Shown here: positions 1-15,100 of the stretch, piece by piece | Position numbering within the stretch: position 1 is the first letter of the stretch | Layout: every line of letters begins with the position of its first letter | NCBI GenBank assembly: GCA_008828725.1 | Contig: MEHQ01000818.1 | Coordinates: 22,454-86,453 of the forward strand | Reading direction: 5' to 3' | DNA length: 64,000 bases | Source of the DNA: Saccharina japonica | Lineage: Eukaryota; Sar; Phaeophyceae; Laminariales; Laminariaceae | Program-made: the position numbers and the translations under genes | Notes under the pieces: model-generated | The model's database searches: none | Seen by the model: only the letters and a program-made list of their open reading frames with translations | Told to the model about the DNA's origin: nothing

Positions 1-118
1 CCTACTTACAATACCTGGTGCTGCATATGCTGTGGTCGACGGCGACATCACCGACACTGCGGTCGGCGTTTCGCAAATATCTGAACGCCTTCATCACTTT
101 CTCGCTTGCCTACCATAG

Positions 119-190
119 GTCCCACTCCAGTTTCCGCCAACGCCCCTACCACCGAGAGCCCAACGATCCAGGCACCGTCCGATGTCCCCG
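119..190 (+). CDS. Mini-exon copy 1 (72 nt, phase 1-1)
   Basis: Follows a tag acceptor and precedes gtcagt. Residues 2-21 read PTPVSANAPTTESPTIQAPS after a split Gly codon. It is the first copy seen, but its unit is entered mid-intron at the window edge. Confidence 0.72.
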
Positions 191-3100
191 GTCAGTGCTG
201 CCATACTCATAGGGAGCCATGGAGTTGTCGCGTGCGTTTCCTTTGCTGTTGAACATACTGCCAAAGAAAGAACCGAGTATATGCATATAATGTATGTGCA
301 AACCTCGCCGTTGTTGAGCTCGGCTGCCCCTGTCGTTTGTCGTTGGATCGATCCGAACGACGCTGGAAGTCTTCGAATCTGTGCTGTAAACTCAACCTGA
401 GTGTACTGCCGTAGCCTGTGTAGCTCCATCACGAACGGACCACACTATAACATCCTCAATTCAAGTTACTTGTACGTAGTAACAATGCCTGATGCTGCAT
501 ATCCTATAATTGACGGCGATGTCGCCGACACCGTGGTTGGGGTTTCGAATATATTTGCTCGCCTTCTCCCCATACTCTCTGGCCTTCCTCAGGCCCCACT
601 CAAATTGCCACGGGAGCCTTTCCCACCCTTGACCCAGCAACTCAGGCACCGTCCGACACCATCGGTCAGTACCGCCAAAATCATAAGGACCTATGTACTT
701 GATGCACGCCGTACTTTTCCCGTAATACATTCCGCCAAAGCCAGAACCGAGTATATGTGTATCTTTTGTATCGTGTACACGCCATATTAGAGGTCACCCG
801 TCTCTGTTATTTGTTCTTTGAGCGTACCCCTCGAGGGTAAAACTCTGCAACCGTTTGCAACCAATTCAACCTGAGTGTACTGAATTAGCCTGTGTAGCGC
901 CATCGCGAATTATCAATGTTGGAATATCGTCAATACAACCTAGCTGCAATACCTGAGGCTTATTAGAATGACAATGACGCCGCCGCCACCAACACAATTG
1001 TCTGCGTTACGACCATCTCTGTTCGCATTCTCGTTATACTTGAACCCCCATATCAGGTCCCACTTCAGTCGCCACGGCAGCCTATATTACCCAGGGCCCG
1101 ACAACCCAGGCACCGTCTAACATCATTGGTTAGTGTTGCTGACATCGTAAAGAACCATGTATTTCCACAGACGCTAGAAGTCTTTGACCGTTTGCTGCAA
1201 ATCCAACCTGAGTGTACTACCGGAGCCTGTGTAGCGGCATCGTGAATTGCCCGTGCAGTACTATCGTCAACATAACCTATTTTTAATAACTGATGCTGTA
1301 TACCCTTTGACTCATGGCGACGTCGTCGACACCGTGTTCGACGGCCCAAACATTTCTGCTCGCCTTTTCGCCATACTTGCACGCCCATCCAAGGTTCCAC
1401 CCGAGTCGCCACGGAAGCCCCCATTACCGAGCCCCCATACACGCAGGAACCGTCCAACATTAACGGTCAGTGCTGCACAGATCATAGGGAGTCATGAAGT
1501 TAATGCATACCGTGCCTTTGCCGTTGTTATTGTCCCTCAAGTCAGACCCAAGTAAAAGTGGATAAGGTATATTTTTACACGCCAGTGCATAGGTCGGCTA
1601 CTCGTTTGGGGATCCCCCTCGAAGCTAAACGCCTTATATCTCTGATGTAAGTTCAACCTGAGTGTACTGCATTACCCTGTGTGGCGCCATCGTCAATAGG
1701 GCATGTCGTACCATGGTCAATACAACATACCGAACGTTACAATACCTGATGCTACATACCCTGTAAATCCCGGCACTGCCACTGACACCGCGGTCGGCGT
1801 TCCTAATGTATCTGCTCCCTTTATCGCCATATTCGCACGTCCATCTTAGGTGGCATCCAAGTCGACACAGAAGCCCCTACTACCAAGGGCCCAACAACTC
1901 AGGCTCCGTCCGACATCATTGGTCAGTGCTGTCGAAATCTTAAGAAACCCTGTAGTTGATTAATAATGTGTCCATCACGTTTCTCATTCCGATAAAGCAG
2001 CAATCAAGTATGTGCATATGCATATCCAAAACACGCCAGTATGGACCTCGCCTTCCTTTTGTTGCTCCTCGTTTGAGCGATTCCGTGGACCCTTAACGTC
2101 TTCGAGACTCTGCCGTGAATTCAACCTGAGTGTACTGCCGTAGCCTGTGTAGCGCCATCATTGAAGTGCCGATGGTGTTCCGTCGTTAGTGGAATAACGT
2201 TATAATACCTGGTGCTGCATATGCTGTTTTTGGTGGAGACGTCACTGACACCGCGGTCGGCGTTCTGGAAATATCTGCACGCGTTCACGCCTTTCGCGCA
2301 CGCCTATCTCAGGTCCCACTCTAGTTGCCCCGAACGCCCCTACCAGCCAGAGCCCAACGACCGAGGCATCGTCCGACATCATCGGTCAGTGTTGCCATAA
2401 TCATAGGGAGCCATGTAGTTGTCGCGTACCGTGCCTTTGCTGCTGCCAATACCGTCATAGAATGAACCACGTATATGTATATGTTGTTTATTCAAAACAC
2501 GCCATTGTCCAGCTCGGCTACCTCTGTCGTTTGTCGTTTGAGTGATCCTGTCGACGCTGGAAGTCTTCGAATCTTCGCTGTAACCTCAATCTCAGTGTAC
2601 TCCATTAGCGTGTGTAGAGCCATCGTCGAACTGCCCATGTTGTACTGTCGTCAACACTATCGGCAATACAACCTAGGCGTATTTCCTGATGCTAAATATC
2701 GTGTAAAATAACTACCTGGGATAACTCATACCCTGTAACTGACGGCGCCTTCACCGACACCGCGTCTGGCGTTCCGAACATCTCTGCTGGTCTTCTCGCC
2801 ATACCTGCACGTCCATCTCAGGCCCCACTCAAGTGACCACGGAGTCCCCTACCACCCAGAGCCGAGAAACCCAGGCAGCGTCCGACCTCGTCGGTCAGTG
2901 CTGTTGAGACCCCAAAGAACCATGCTGCGATGCATATTGTGTTGTTCGTGTTATCAAATACGCCCAAGCGAAAAATAAATATTGGTGGACATTGTATATC
3001 CAAACAACGCCACATTGAGGTTTTCTACATGTGTTGTTCGTCGTTTGAGCGATCCCCTCCACGTTATAAATGTTCGACTATCTGCTGTATATTCAACCGG

Positions 3101-6100
3101 GGTGTACTTCCTTAGCGTGTGTAGAGTCATCGTCGAACTGCCCATGTTGTACTGTCGTCAATACAACCTGGATGCAATACGTGATGCTTATTCTGTAACT
3201 TACGGTGGCGTAACAGACGCCGCGGTCGCCATTCCAAACATATGTGATCGCCTTCTAACAATGCTTGCACGCCCATCTCAGGTCCCATCCAAGTCGCCAC
3301 GGACAACCCTATCACCGAGCGTCCAACTACCCATCCACCGTCGCTCACCATAGGTCAGTGCTGCCGAGATCAAAGGAATCATGTTACCTGATGCATACCA
3401 TGCCCTTACCGTTGCTAATTCCGCCGAAGCAGGAAATACGTATGTGTGGATATTGTATATGCAAACCGCGCCAGTACTGAGGTCGGCTACCTTAGTTGTT
3501 CGTCGTTTGAGGTGTCCTGTGGACGCTAGAAAACTTGCAATCTCTGCTGTAAACTAAACCTGAGCGTATTGCCTGCCGTAGACAGTGATGCGCCATAGTG
3601 AACTGAACACGCTGTAATGTCTTCAATCAACATAGGTGCAGTACCTGATGCTACATACCCTGTAATCGACGGCGACGTAACCGACACCGCGGTCGGAATT
3701 TTGAAAATATGCCTGCTAGTCTCCTGACTGTTCTCCCACGACTACCTAATTTCCCACTCAAATCGCCTCGGAAGCCCCGCCCACACACGGCCAAACAACG
3801 CAAGCGGCATCTGTCGGTGATTCCCTGGGCATGGCGAGCCATTAGGTTGATGTATACCGTGCATTTGCCACCGCTAATACCACCAAAGACATAACCAAGT
3901 ATCTGTAGATATTGTATATGTTCAACACGCCATTTCAAAGGGCGGCAACCACTGTTGTTCGTTGTTTGAGAGATCCCCTTGACGCTACATACCTCCGACT
4001 TGTGCTGAAATTCAAACTGAGTGTACTGCATTAACTTGTGTAGTGCCATTGCCAATTGACTATGCTGTGCCATCGCCAATACAACCTAGTTACGCTAGCT
4101 GATTCTACATATAATGTATATGACGGCGCCGTAACCGACACCGCGGTCGGCGTTCCGAACATTTGTCGTCCCCTTCTTGTCATGCTTGCACGCCCATCGC
4201 AGGTCCCACCGCCGTCGACACGAAACCCACTATCATCCAAGGCCTACCAACACAGGCACCGTCCAACATCATTGGTCAGTACTGCCGAGATCTTAACCGA
4301 CCATGTTTTTTACGCATTTTACGTTATCCATTACGCCGAAGCAGAAACCAAGTATACGTGGATATATGATGCCTAGACCACATCAGTACAGAGCTCGTCT
4401 GACGTGTGCTACGATAGAGGTAGCACGTTTTGGCTGGAACTTTTCTGACTGATTAAGCTCCTCAACCCAAAATTGCCTCACTTCCCTTCTTTATGTTGCA
4501 ACATCGCTCAGTGTACTATTAGGCAATGGGATTGGTCGTCGGGTAGCACTTTTGATTTCCTCCAAAATTAGTGTTTGGGTAAGGTGTACTGCTCCTCCAC
4601 GCGAGGAGCCTCAGAAACAATATGCTGCACCTCTACCGTAGGTCCCGTCGTGTACCGCTGTTTGTCGTTTGAGCGATTCCGTGGACGCTAAACGTTTTCG
4701 GATATCATCTGCGAATTAAACCTGAGTGTACTGCGGCATACCGTGTGGCGCCATACAGTAGAATTACCATTTTGTATTGTCGTCAACGTACCCAAGTTAT
4801 AATACCTGACGCGGCTGACCGTGCAACACACGGTGCCGCCACCGACACCGCAGTCGGCGTTCCGACACGTCTCTGCCCACCTTCTCATCAAACTTTCACG
4901 CCAATCTCACGTCCAATTCAAGTCGCCACGGACAACCCTATCACCCAAGGTGCAACAACCAAGGCACCGTCCCACACCATCAGTCAGTGCTCATATAGAA
5001 CCACATACTCGATGCCTGCCGTTCCCTTCACGTTTCTAATGCGGCCAAAGCAGAAACCAAGTATGCGTGGATATTGGACGTCAAAACCACGCCAGTATGG
5101 TTTTCGTCTACCTTTGTTGCTCGTCGTTGGAGTCGTCCTGTGGACGCTAGAAGACTTTCGATATCTGCCGTGAATTAAACTTGAGTGTGCCGCCGTTTGG
5201 GTAGCGCCATAGTAGATTGGGCATGTGTTACTGGCTTCAACTCAATCTAGTTTCGTACCTGATTCTGCATAGCTTGTGGTTGACGGCGACGTCACCGACA
5301 CCGCGGTCGGCGTGCTGAACATCTCTGCTAACCTCCTCGCCGTACTCTCACGATTACCTCAGGTCCCACTAAAATCGCCGATGAAGTCACTACCAGCCAG
5401 GGCCCAACAACGCAGGCGCCGTTAGACATCATCGGTCAGTGCTTCCCGGACCATAGCGAGCCGTGTGGTTTATCCATGCAGTGCCTTTGCTGTTGCTAAT
5501 AGCGCCAAAGTTAGAACTCAGTATATCTGGATATTGTATATGCTGAACACCCTAGGTTTAAGGTCGGCTACCAATTTTGTTCGTGATTGGAGGGGCGTCC
5601 TTGACGCCAAACACCTTCTAACTCTGCTGTAAATTTAACCTGAGTGTACTGCATTAGCCGATGTAGCGACATCGCCAGTTCACCAGGTTGTACTATCGTC
5701 GATAAAACCCAGTTACAATAATGCTATATATTCTGCAATTACCGGCGCCGTCATCGACACCACGGTCGGCGTTCCTGAACATCTCTGCTTGCCGTCTTGC
5801 CATACTTCCATGCTCATCGCAGGTCCCACCCTGGTCGCCACAGAATCCCCTACCACCCAGGGCCCAACAACCCGGATACCGTCCAACATTAAAAGTCAGT
5901 ACTGACGAATCCTTAAGGAACCATGTGTTTGATGCACAATATGTTTTTCGCGTTACCCATTCCGTCAAAGAAGGTCCAAAGAATATGTGGATATTGGATA
6001 CACACAAAACGCCAGTATGGAGCTCGTGCCTCCATTGTTCGTCGTTTGAGTGATCCCGTGGAGGCTAGAAGTTTCCGAATGTCTGCTATAAATTCAACCT

Positions 6101-9100
6101 GAGTGTGTTACCGTAGCCTGTGTACCGCCACCACAGAACTTCCCAGGTTGTTCCGTCAACAAAACGTAGTTACAATACCTAATGCTGCATATTCTGTAAT
6201 TGACGGCGACGTCACCGACACCGCGGTTGGCGTTCCGAACACGTCTGCTCACGTTCTCGCATTTCTCGCGCACCTTCGTCAGGTCCCACCTATGTCCCCA
6301 CGAAGGCCCCTAACACCAAGGGCCCAACAACGCAGGCCCCGTCTGGTGTCATTGGTCAGTGCTGTCATACTGATACGGAGCCATGTAGTTGGTGCATACC
6401 TCTCATTTGCCGTTGCAAATACCGCCGATGCAAAACCCTTGTAGTATATATATATTGTATGTCCCAAACAGCCTAGCGTACTGAGCAGTTACTGCTGTCG
6501 TCCGTCGCTGGGCCATCCAGTCGGCGCCGGAAGTCGTCGAATCTCTGCTGTAAACTAAACCTGAGTGTACTGTATTAGCGTGTGAAGCGTGATCGTGAAT
6601 GTTCCATGTGGTACTGTCAATACAACCTATTAATCGTTACAATACCTGATGCTAAATATCTTGTATTTGACGGCACCGGCACCGACACCGCGGTCATCCT
6701 TTCACACATCTCTGCTCTTCTTTTCGCCATACCTGCACGCTCATCGAAGGTCCCACCGAAGTTGCCATGGAATTCCGTATCACCCAGGGCCCAACAACCC
6801 AGGCGCCGTCCGATACCATTGGTCAGTGCTGCCGATATCGTAAGAGACCATGTGTTTGATGCATATTGAGTTGTTCACAGTATAAATCGCGCCAAAGCAT
6901 AAACCAAGTACATTTGGATCTTGAATATAAGAAAACGTCAGTACTGAGGTTTGCTACATCTGCTGTTCGTGGTATGATATATTCCCTTGACGCTGGAACT
7001 CTTCGAATCTCTGCTGTACATTCAACCTGAGTGAACTGCATTAGCCTGTGTAGCGCCATCATCGAATGCCCCATGTTTTATGGTCGTCAAACCAACCGAG
7101 TTACAACACCTGATGCAGCTTATCCTGTAAATAGTGGTGCCGTCACCGACACCGCGGTCAGCATTCCAAACATCACTCCTTGCCTTCTCGCCATGCTCGC
7201 ACGCCCATCTCAGATCGCACCCAGGTCACCACGGAAGGTCCTATTGCCCAGGGGCCGGCAACCCAGACACCGTCCGACATCGTTGGTCAGTGCTGCCGAG
7301 AGCTTAAGAAAATCTGCATTTGATACATACTGTGTAATTCACGTTATCAGTTCCGCCAAAGCCGGAGCCAAGTATATGTGGATATTTGGTGTCCCAAACA
7401 CACCAGTATAAAACTCGTTTTCCTCTGTTGTTCTTTGTTTGAGCTATACCGTAGGCGCTAGAAGTCGTAGGATAGCTGCGGAATATGCGACGTGACTGTA
7501 CTACCGTAACCTGTGTAGCGATACTGTGAATTATCCATGTACTGTCGTCAATAAATCGGAGTTACAATATCTGATGCTGTGTATCCTTTAGTGGACGACC
7601 ACATCGTGGACACCGCGGTCGGCATTCCCAACATGTCTACCCGCCTTCTCGCCACACTCGCACGCTTATCTCAGGTCCCAATCAAGTCGCCACGGAGGCT
7701 CCCATTACCCAGGGCCCAACAACGCAGACACCGTCCGACATCACCGGTCAGCGCTGCCCAGATCATAGCGACAAATGTAGCTACTGCATACCGTGCCCTT
7801 CACGTTGCTTATATCGCCAAACCGGGAACCAAGTGCATATGCATGTTGTATTTCTAAACCATACCGGTATTGAGATCGGCTATTTTTGGCTTTTTTCGTT
7901 TTGGCGATCCCGTGATCACGAGAATGCTTCAGACCTCTACTGTATATATCACAGGTGTTGGTCTTTCATTGTTTTCAAATATATAACCTGAGTGTACTGC
8001 CTTAGCCTGTGTAGCGCCATCGTGAATCGAACAAGTTGTATTGTCGTGAATTCAACCTACTTTGTTTGCAATACCCCATTCTGCATATCCGGTGATTGGC
8101 GGCGACGTAACCGACAACGCGGTCGGCGTTCCGAACGTAATTGCTAGTCTTCTAACCACACTCCCATTCATATATCAGGTCCCACTCATATCGCCACGGG
8201 AGCCCCTGTCACCCAGGGTCCAACAAGGCAGGCACCGTCCGACATAATCGGTCAGTGCTGCCCTGGTCATGGGGAGAAACGTAATGCATCCATACCGGTT
8301 GCTAATACCGCCAAAGTCAGAACCAAGTACGCGTATATGTGGAGTGTGTATATCTCGAACACGCCAGTGTTGAGGTCAGCTACTTCCGACCTTTGTCGTT
8401 TGAGGAATTCCCTCAACGCTAGAAGTCTTCGACCTCTGCTGCAAACTAAACTTGAGTGTACTGCATGAGTCTTTGTAGCGCCACCCCAAAGTGGCTGTGT
8501 TATACTATCGTCAATAAAACCTGGCAACAGTACTTGATGCTGCATACCCTGTGTGACAAAGACTTCAACGACATTGCGGTCCGCCTTCGGAACATCTCTG
8601 CTAGCCTTCTCGCCATACCTACAGGCCTATAACCCAGGCCCCGACAACCCAGGCACCGTCCGACATCATCGTTGATTGCTGCCTTAATGAAAGGGAGCCA
8701 TGAAGTTGATGCGTACCGTGCATTTCCCGTTGTTGATGCCGCCAAAGCCTGAACAAAGTACATGAGGATATTTAATATCTTGTACACGCCAGTGTATACG
8801 TCAGCTACGTTTGTAATTTGTAGTTTGAGCATTCCCCTCGAAGATAACCTTGTACCACCGTTTGTAATAAATCCAACCTGACTGTACTGCAATAGTCTAT
8901 GTAGCGCAATCGCAAATTGCCCATGTTGTACTATCGTTGATACAACCTACAGTAGTTACAACACATGCTGCTACATATCCTGTAGATGACGGGGCCGCCA
9001 CCGATACTGTGGTCGACGTTACGAACATATCTGCTCACCTTATCGCCATACATGCACCCCCGTCCCAGGTCCCACTCAAGCCACCACGGAAGCCTATATT

Positions 9101-12100
9101 ACCCAGGGCCTAACAACCCAGACACCGTCTGACATCCTTGGTCAGTGCTGCCGAAATCTTAAGGAACCATGTATTTGATACATGTTGTGTGTTTCATGTT
9201 ACCAATTCCGTCAAAACAGGAACAAAGTATATTCGGATACTGAATGTTTTTAACGCGCCAGTATTAAGATCATCTACCTTTGTCGCTCCTGGATAGAACG
9301 ATCCCGTGGACGCTAGAAGTCTTTAAAGCTATGCTGTTAATTCAACCTGAGTGTACCGCCGTAGCCTGTGTAGCGCCATCGTGAATTGCTCATGTTGTAC
9401 TTGTCAAGCCAACATAGTTACAATAGATTATGCTGCATAACTTGTGATTGATGGCGACGTTACCGGCACCGCGATCGGCGTTCCAACCGTCTCTGCTCAT
9501 CTTCTCGCCACACTTGTACGACCATCTCAGGTTCCACCCAGGTCCCCACGCAAACCCCGACTACCCAGGGCCCAACGACACAGGCACCGTCCGAAATCAT
9601 CGGTCAGTGCCCAAATCAAAGGGATCCATGTTGTTTATACATACCGTGCCCTTCGCGTTGCTAATACCGCCAAAGCAGGAACCAAATATATCTTGATATT
9701 GCACGCCAGTGCATATGTCAGTTAATTATGTCGTTCGCCGTTTGAGTGATCCCGTCGACGCTGGACGTCCCCGAATATCTGCTGTAAACTCAACCTGGGT
9801 GTACTGCAGTAGCCTGTATTGAGCCCTCGTGAATTTCCCATGTTGTACTATCCTCAATGCAACATAGTTACAGTACCTTATACTACGTACATATCCTGTA
9901 TTTGACGCCTCCGTCACCGACATCGCGGTGATTGTTGCGAACATCTCTGCTCGCCTTCTCGATATACCTGCACACCTATCTCAGGGCCCACCGAAAGCGG
10001 CACGATATCCCCTATCACCCAGAGCCCCACAATGCAGGCCCCGTCCGACACAATGGGTCAGTTCTGTCCAGCTCTTAAGGAACCATGATTTTTATGCATA
10101 TTTTGTGTTTGTCGTTACCAGTTACACCAAACCAAAAAACACTTAAACGGGTATATTGTATGTCCAAACTAAGCCAGTGTGGAGCTCGTCTACCTCTGTT
10201 GTTCGTCGTTTGAGCGATCCCGTGGCCGCTCTACAGTAAGTCTTGAAATCTTTGCTGTAAGTTAAACCTGAGTGTACTGCCGTGGCCTGTGTACCGCCAT
10301 CGTGAATTGCCTATATTGTACTGTCATCATAGCCTAGTCACAATACCCGATGCTGCGTATCCTGATATTGACAACGACGTCACCGATACCGTGGTCGGCA
10401 ATCCGACCATTTCTGCTCGCCTTGTCGCCATACTCGCACGCCTATCGCAGGTCCCACCCAAGTCACCACGGAAGCCGCTACCACCCAGGGGCCAACAGCG
10501 CACCCCCACATCGGTCAGGACTGTCCAGATCATAAGGAGCCATGTAGTGTATGCATACCGTGCCCTTCATGTTGGGACATGAACCAAGGATATGTGAAAA
10601 TAGTATATATCCCAAACGCACCAGTGTATAGGTCGGTTCCCTCTGTCGTTTGTCGTTTGAGCTATACCGTGGATGCTAGAAGTCTTAGAATCACTGTTGT
10701 AAATTCAACTTGAGGGTACTGCATTAGCCTAGGTAGCGCCATCATGAATTGCCTATACTGTACTATCGTCAACACAACCTAGTGCAGTTACACTACCTGA
10801 TGCTACCTATTCTGTAATTGACGCCTCCGTCACCAACCCAATGGTCATCGTTTCGAACATTTCTGCTCGCCTTCTCGCCATACCTGCACGCCTATCTCAG
10901 GTCCAACCGAAGTCGGCACGGAAGCCTCTGTCACCCCGGGCCCAACAACGCAGCCACCATCCAACGTCATTGGTCAGTTCTGCCGAAATCTCGAGTAACC
11001 GTGTATTTGATGCATACAGTGTGCTTCACGTTACCAATTTCACCAAAGCTGAAACCAAGTATATGTGGATATTGGATGTCCAAAATAATCCAGTGCGGAG
11101 CTCGTCTACCTCTGTTATTCGTCGTTTGAGCGATCCCGTGGACGCTAGAGGTCTTCGAATCTCTGCTGTAAATTCAGCATGAGTTTACCGCTGTAGCCTG
11201 TGTAGCGATATCGTGAATTGCCCATGTTGTACTTACGTTAATATATCCTAGGTACAATACCTGATGCTGAATATCCCGTAATCGACGGCGACGTAATCGA
11301 CACCGTGGTCGGTGTTCCGAACATCTCTGCTCTCTCTTTCGGCATACTCCCTTGACTTCCTCAGGCCCCTCTCAAACCGCCACGGGAGCCCCTACCACCG
11401 TGGGCCCAACAACGCAGGCTCCGTCCGGAGTCATCGGTCCGTGGCAGATCTGAGCTGAAGGAACCATGTATTTGATGCTGTGTTTCACGTTTCCAATTAT
11501 GTCAAAGTCAGAACCAAGTAGACATAGATATTGGATGTCAGAAAGAGACAACCATTAAGTGCAACTAACTCTGTAGGTTGTCGTTTGAGCGTTCCCCTCG
11601 ACGTGGCGTTTCGTTCAATCCCTGTTGTATAGATGCCGCCTCAGAGTAACCCCCTAGCCTATGCAGAGCTACTGTGAGCTGCCTATGCTGTACCATCGTC
11701 ATTCCAACCTAGTTTCAATGCGACCTGTTACACACCATGTTATTGACGGCACCATCACCGACAATGCGGTCGGCGTCTCGACCTTCTCTTCTCGTCTTCT
11801 CGTGTTACTTCCACGCCTACCTCAGGTCCCGGCGGCCCGGAAGATCTTATCGCCCACGGCCCAACATCCCAGGCTCAATCTGACGTCATCGGTTAGTACT
11901 ACTGATATAACAAGGAATTATGTAGTTGGTTCATACAATGCCTATAACGCTGCCAGTACCGCCAAAGCCAGAACCGAGTATGTTCAAATATAGCATGCCA
12001 GAAACAGACGAGTATGGAGTTCGACGATCTCTGTACTTCATCGTTTGAGCGACCCCCTCGACGTGACAAGCCTTCAAATCTGTGCAAAACTCTATACCTC

Positions 12101-15100
12101 AGAATATTCCACTAACCTGTGTAGATTCATCGTAAATTGCCTATGTTGTGCCATCTTCAGTGCGAACTACAGTAGTTACAATTTCGGATGCTACCAATAA
12201 AGTAAAGGATGCTTCCGTAGCTGAAAACGCGGTCGACCTTCCGGGCATCTCTGCTCGGCTTCTCGCGTACTCGCACGCCTAACCCAGGTCCAACTAAACT
12301 CGACAATAAAGCCCCAATCACCAAGAAACGAACAACGCAGCCACCGTCGGGCACCATCAGATAGTGCTGCCCCTATACGAAGGAACCGCGTAATTCGTTA
12401 TATAATGCCTTTGACGTTGCCAATACGACCAAAGCCAGAAATAGGTACGTGTGGAAATTGCATGCCAGACACATACGGTATTGAGGGCTGCTGCACCTGT
12501 AGTTCGTCGTTTTCGCGATCACCTCGACGTTTAAAGTATCTTAATATCTCTTGGTATTCAACCCTAGAATAGTTCCCAAATGTGTGTGGAGAAATCGTGA
12601 GTTATGATGTTGTACCATCGGGAGTCCGACCTAGCTACAATGCAGGATGCTACACGTCTTAAAAATGATGATGCCTTCACTGACACCGCGGTCATGTTTC
12701 TGAAGAAATATACTCGCCCCCTTGCCATACTCGCACGCCTACCCCAGATCAACTCCAGTCGCAACAGAACCACATATCACACATCGCCCAATAACGCAGG
12801 CACCGTCTAAGACCATCGGTTAGTGCCCTCTCTACATGAAGGAACCATGTAGGTTGGTGCGTACCGTATACTTCGTTTTGCGAAAACCGCCGAAGCTAGA
12901 CACAAGTATACTTAGGTATTGTTGTTGTCTTCACATTAAAAACCGTGCCGGTCTCTCTATCCAGTACCTCCATCTGTCCGTACTAATCCAACACTTGACA
13001 CGGTCGATTCCCGTGGTCACAGGCTAACTTACCCAAACAAAGGTATACTGAAATAAAAGTGGAACCCGAAGGGTCCGCAAAGCGATCAAAGCCAGTCAAA
13101 AACAGATAGTCTGGAGCCCTCCGCTCCCCTCTAAACGCTATGTGAAGGTCAAAATAAAACTGGAAAGGTTAACATCACCAATCGGGGGTATACGCCCCCT
13201 GATTCTATCTTGGTGCCCCTATAATGCCGGGGTGTTCCGTGCCGGGTTCACGCCGGTCAGGCAAACAAAATCGAGTCCTCCACCCCGATTCTAAACGCAG
13301 ACATGGTACGGGGGAAGGGAACTATGGTCCCGTGCGACTGATGTACCCCCGGCCTGCGAGCAGTGTACCTGCAAAAGGTCAAAAACAACGAAGGGAAAAG
13401 ACAAAGGCAAAGACAAAGAGACAAGTCAAAAGTGCAAGCAAACACTCAAACAGACAAGACCACAGAGACAGCACAGACACGTCATCCCGAGGGGGTGGTG
13501 CAATGGTGCGGCGGTGGGGGGAGGGGAAAACAAAAAGTAACAAACAAACAGTCCAGGAGAGTCAATCCGGCACATATCGCGCCACTTGGTCCGCCATTTC
13601 TCGCTTGTTTTCTTGCCTCGCCGATTCGCCCTTCTTCCGCACCCCTCCCGTCCCGTTGGTTCTTGGCGTCTCTTTATTATTGCTGCGCTCTTTGTCTCGC
13701 TTGGTCGTTCGTTTTCGGCTAGCCTCCTCTTCGTCCTTGTGCCAGGAGGTCATAAACCTCTCAGCTCCCTGCAGCAATCCCTTGTACCACTGCCTTCCTC
13801 CCTTCACCTTCGCTGCTTCCGCTCAAACTGAATTCGGGATTCCGAAGACACGTCTCTGGTCGTCCGTAGAGCCGTGCGTAGCTCCGAACGCTTTGGAGTC
13901 GTCCTTCAGGCACGTCTGCCAGTTCCGCTCCGGGCACCCCGCGCCCGGGTCCTTCCCTCCCACCAGCTCCCCGAACATGAGTCGTTTCGGGAGTCGCCCG
14001 TCTGGCTGCCTTACCACGGCCCCCGCGAACAGCAGGCGCCGCTGCCGGACAGTGGCTTCCACGCTCTGGCACCCGACCCTCTTGAGGGCCTGATAAGTAG
14101 GACAGCTGCCGGTAGGTGCCTTGCTTGCGCTGGTACCCAATAACTCGCAGCAGCAGCCGGTGGTGTATCGTCCGCAGCAGTCGGTAGTGGTCGCGACGTG
14201 GGGCCCATGTCATGCAACCGTACAGCAGTGCCTCCATCGCCTCCGCTTGAAGCAGGCGAGTCTTGAGTCGAAACGGTGCTCCCGGCCTATCGAAGAGCTC
14301 CGGGCCATACCTCCTGACGCACGCCGACGCTGCTCTGCTGCTGAAGTTGATCTCCCGGGTGAGGTCGCCATGTTCGTTGACGAGGCCGCCCAGGTACCGG
14401 AACTCGAGGGTTTGGGTGTATTTCTGCCCCGCTGCTTCAATGATCAGCGGCAGCGGGGGAGGTGTTGGCTGCTTCTCCTTTACGCGCATCAGGAGAGTCT
14501 GCGTCTTCTTCTCCGACACAGTCAGCCCGAACTCCCCAAACACCTGCACGATAATGGTCATCATCCTCGCCAGTCCATCGGCGGACCTCGATACAACGCC
14601 GGCGTCATCGGCATAAAGCATCCCCCACACCGCCCTCCGTACGCGGTCGAGTGGTGTCTAGGTCGTCAGAAATACCCCCATATTGAAGTCGGTTACTTCT
14701 GTAGATCATGATTGGAGCGATCCATACCACAGCAGATGTCTTCGAATATTGTTTCTACACTCCACTCGAGCGTACAGCCTTACCCTGTGGAGGGCCTTTG
14801 TAAATTTCCCATGTTGTACTATCGCGAATTCGATGAAGTTACGTCCTAGAACTAAAGGTGCCGTTACCGACACCGCCGTCGTTGTTCCAACCATCTTTGC
14901 TCGCTTTCTTGCGACACGCCCACGCCTATCCCAGGTCCCACTCAAGTCGCCACGGAAACCCCTGTCACCCAGGACCAACCAACCCAAGCACCGTCCAACA
15001 CCATCGGTTAGTACTGCCCATATCTGAGTAAACCAGGTACCGTGTGGTTTGCGTCGCCAATACCGCCAAAGGAAGAACCTAGGGTTTGCGTAAATTTGAG

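Noticed and set aside
13224-14093. 289-codon + strand frame
   Set aside because: Antisense to the LINE reverse transcriptase fragment and of skewed composition.
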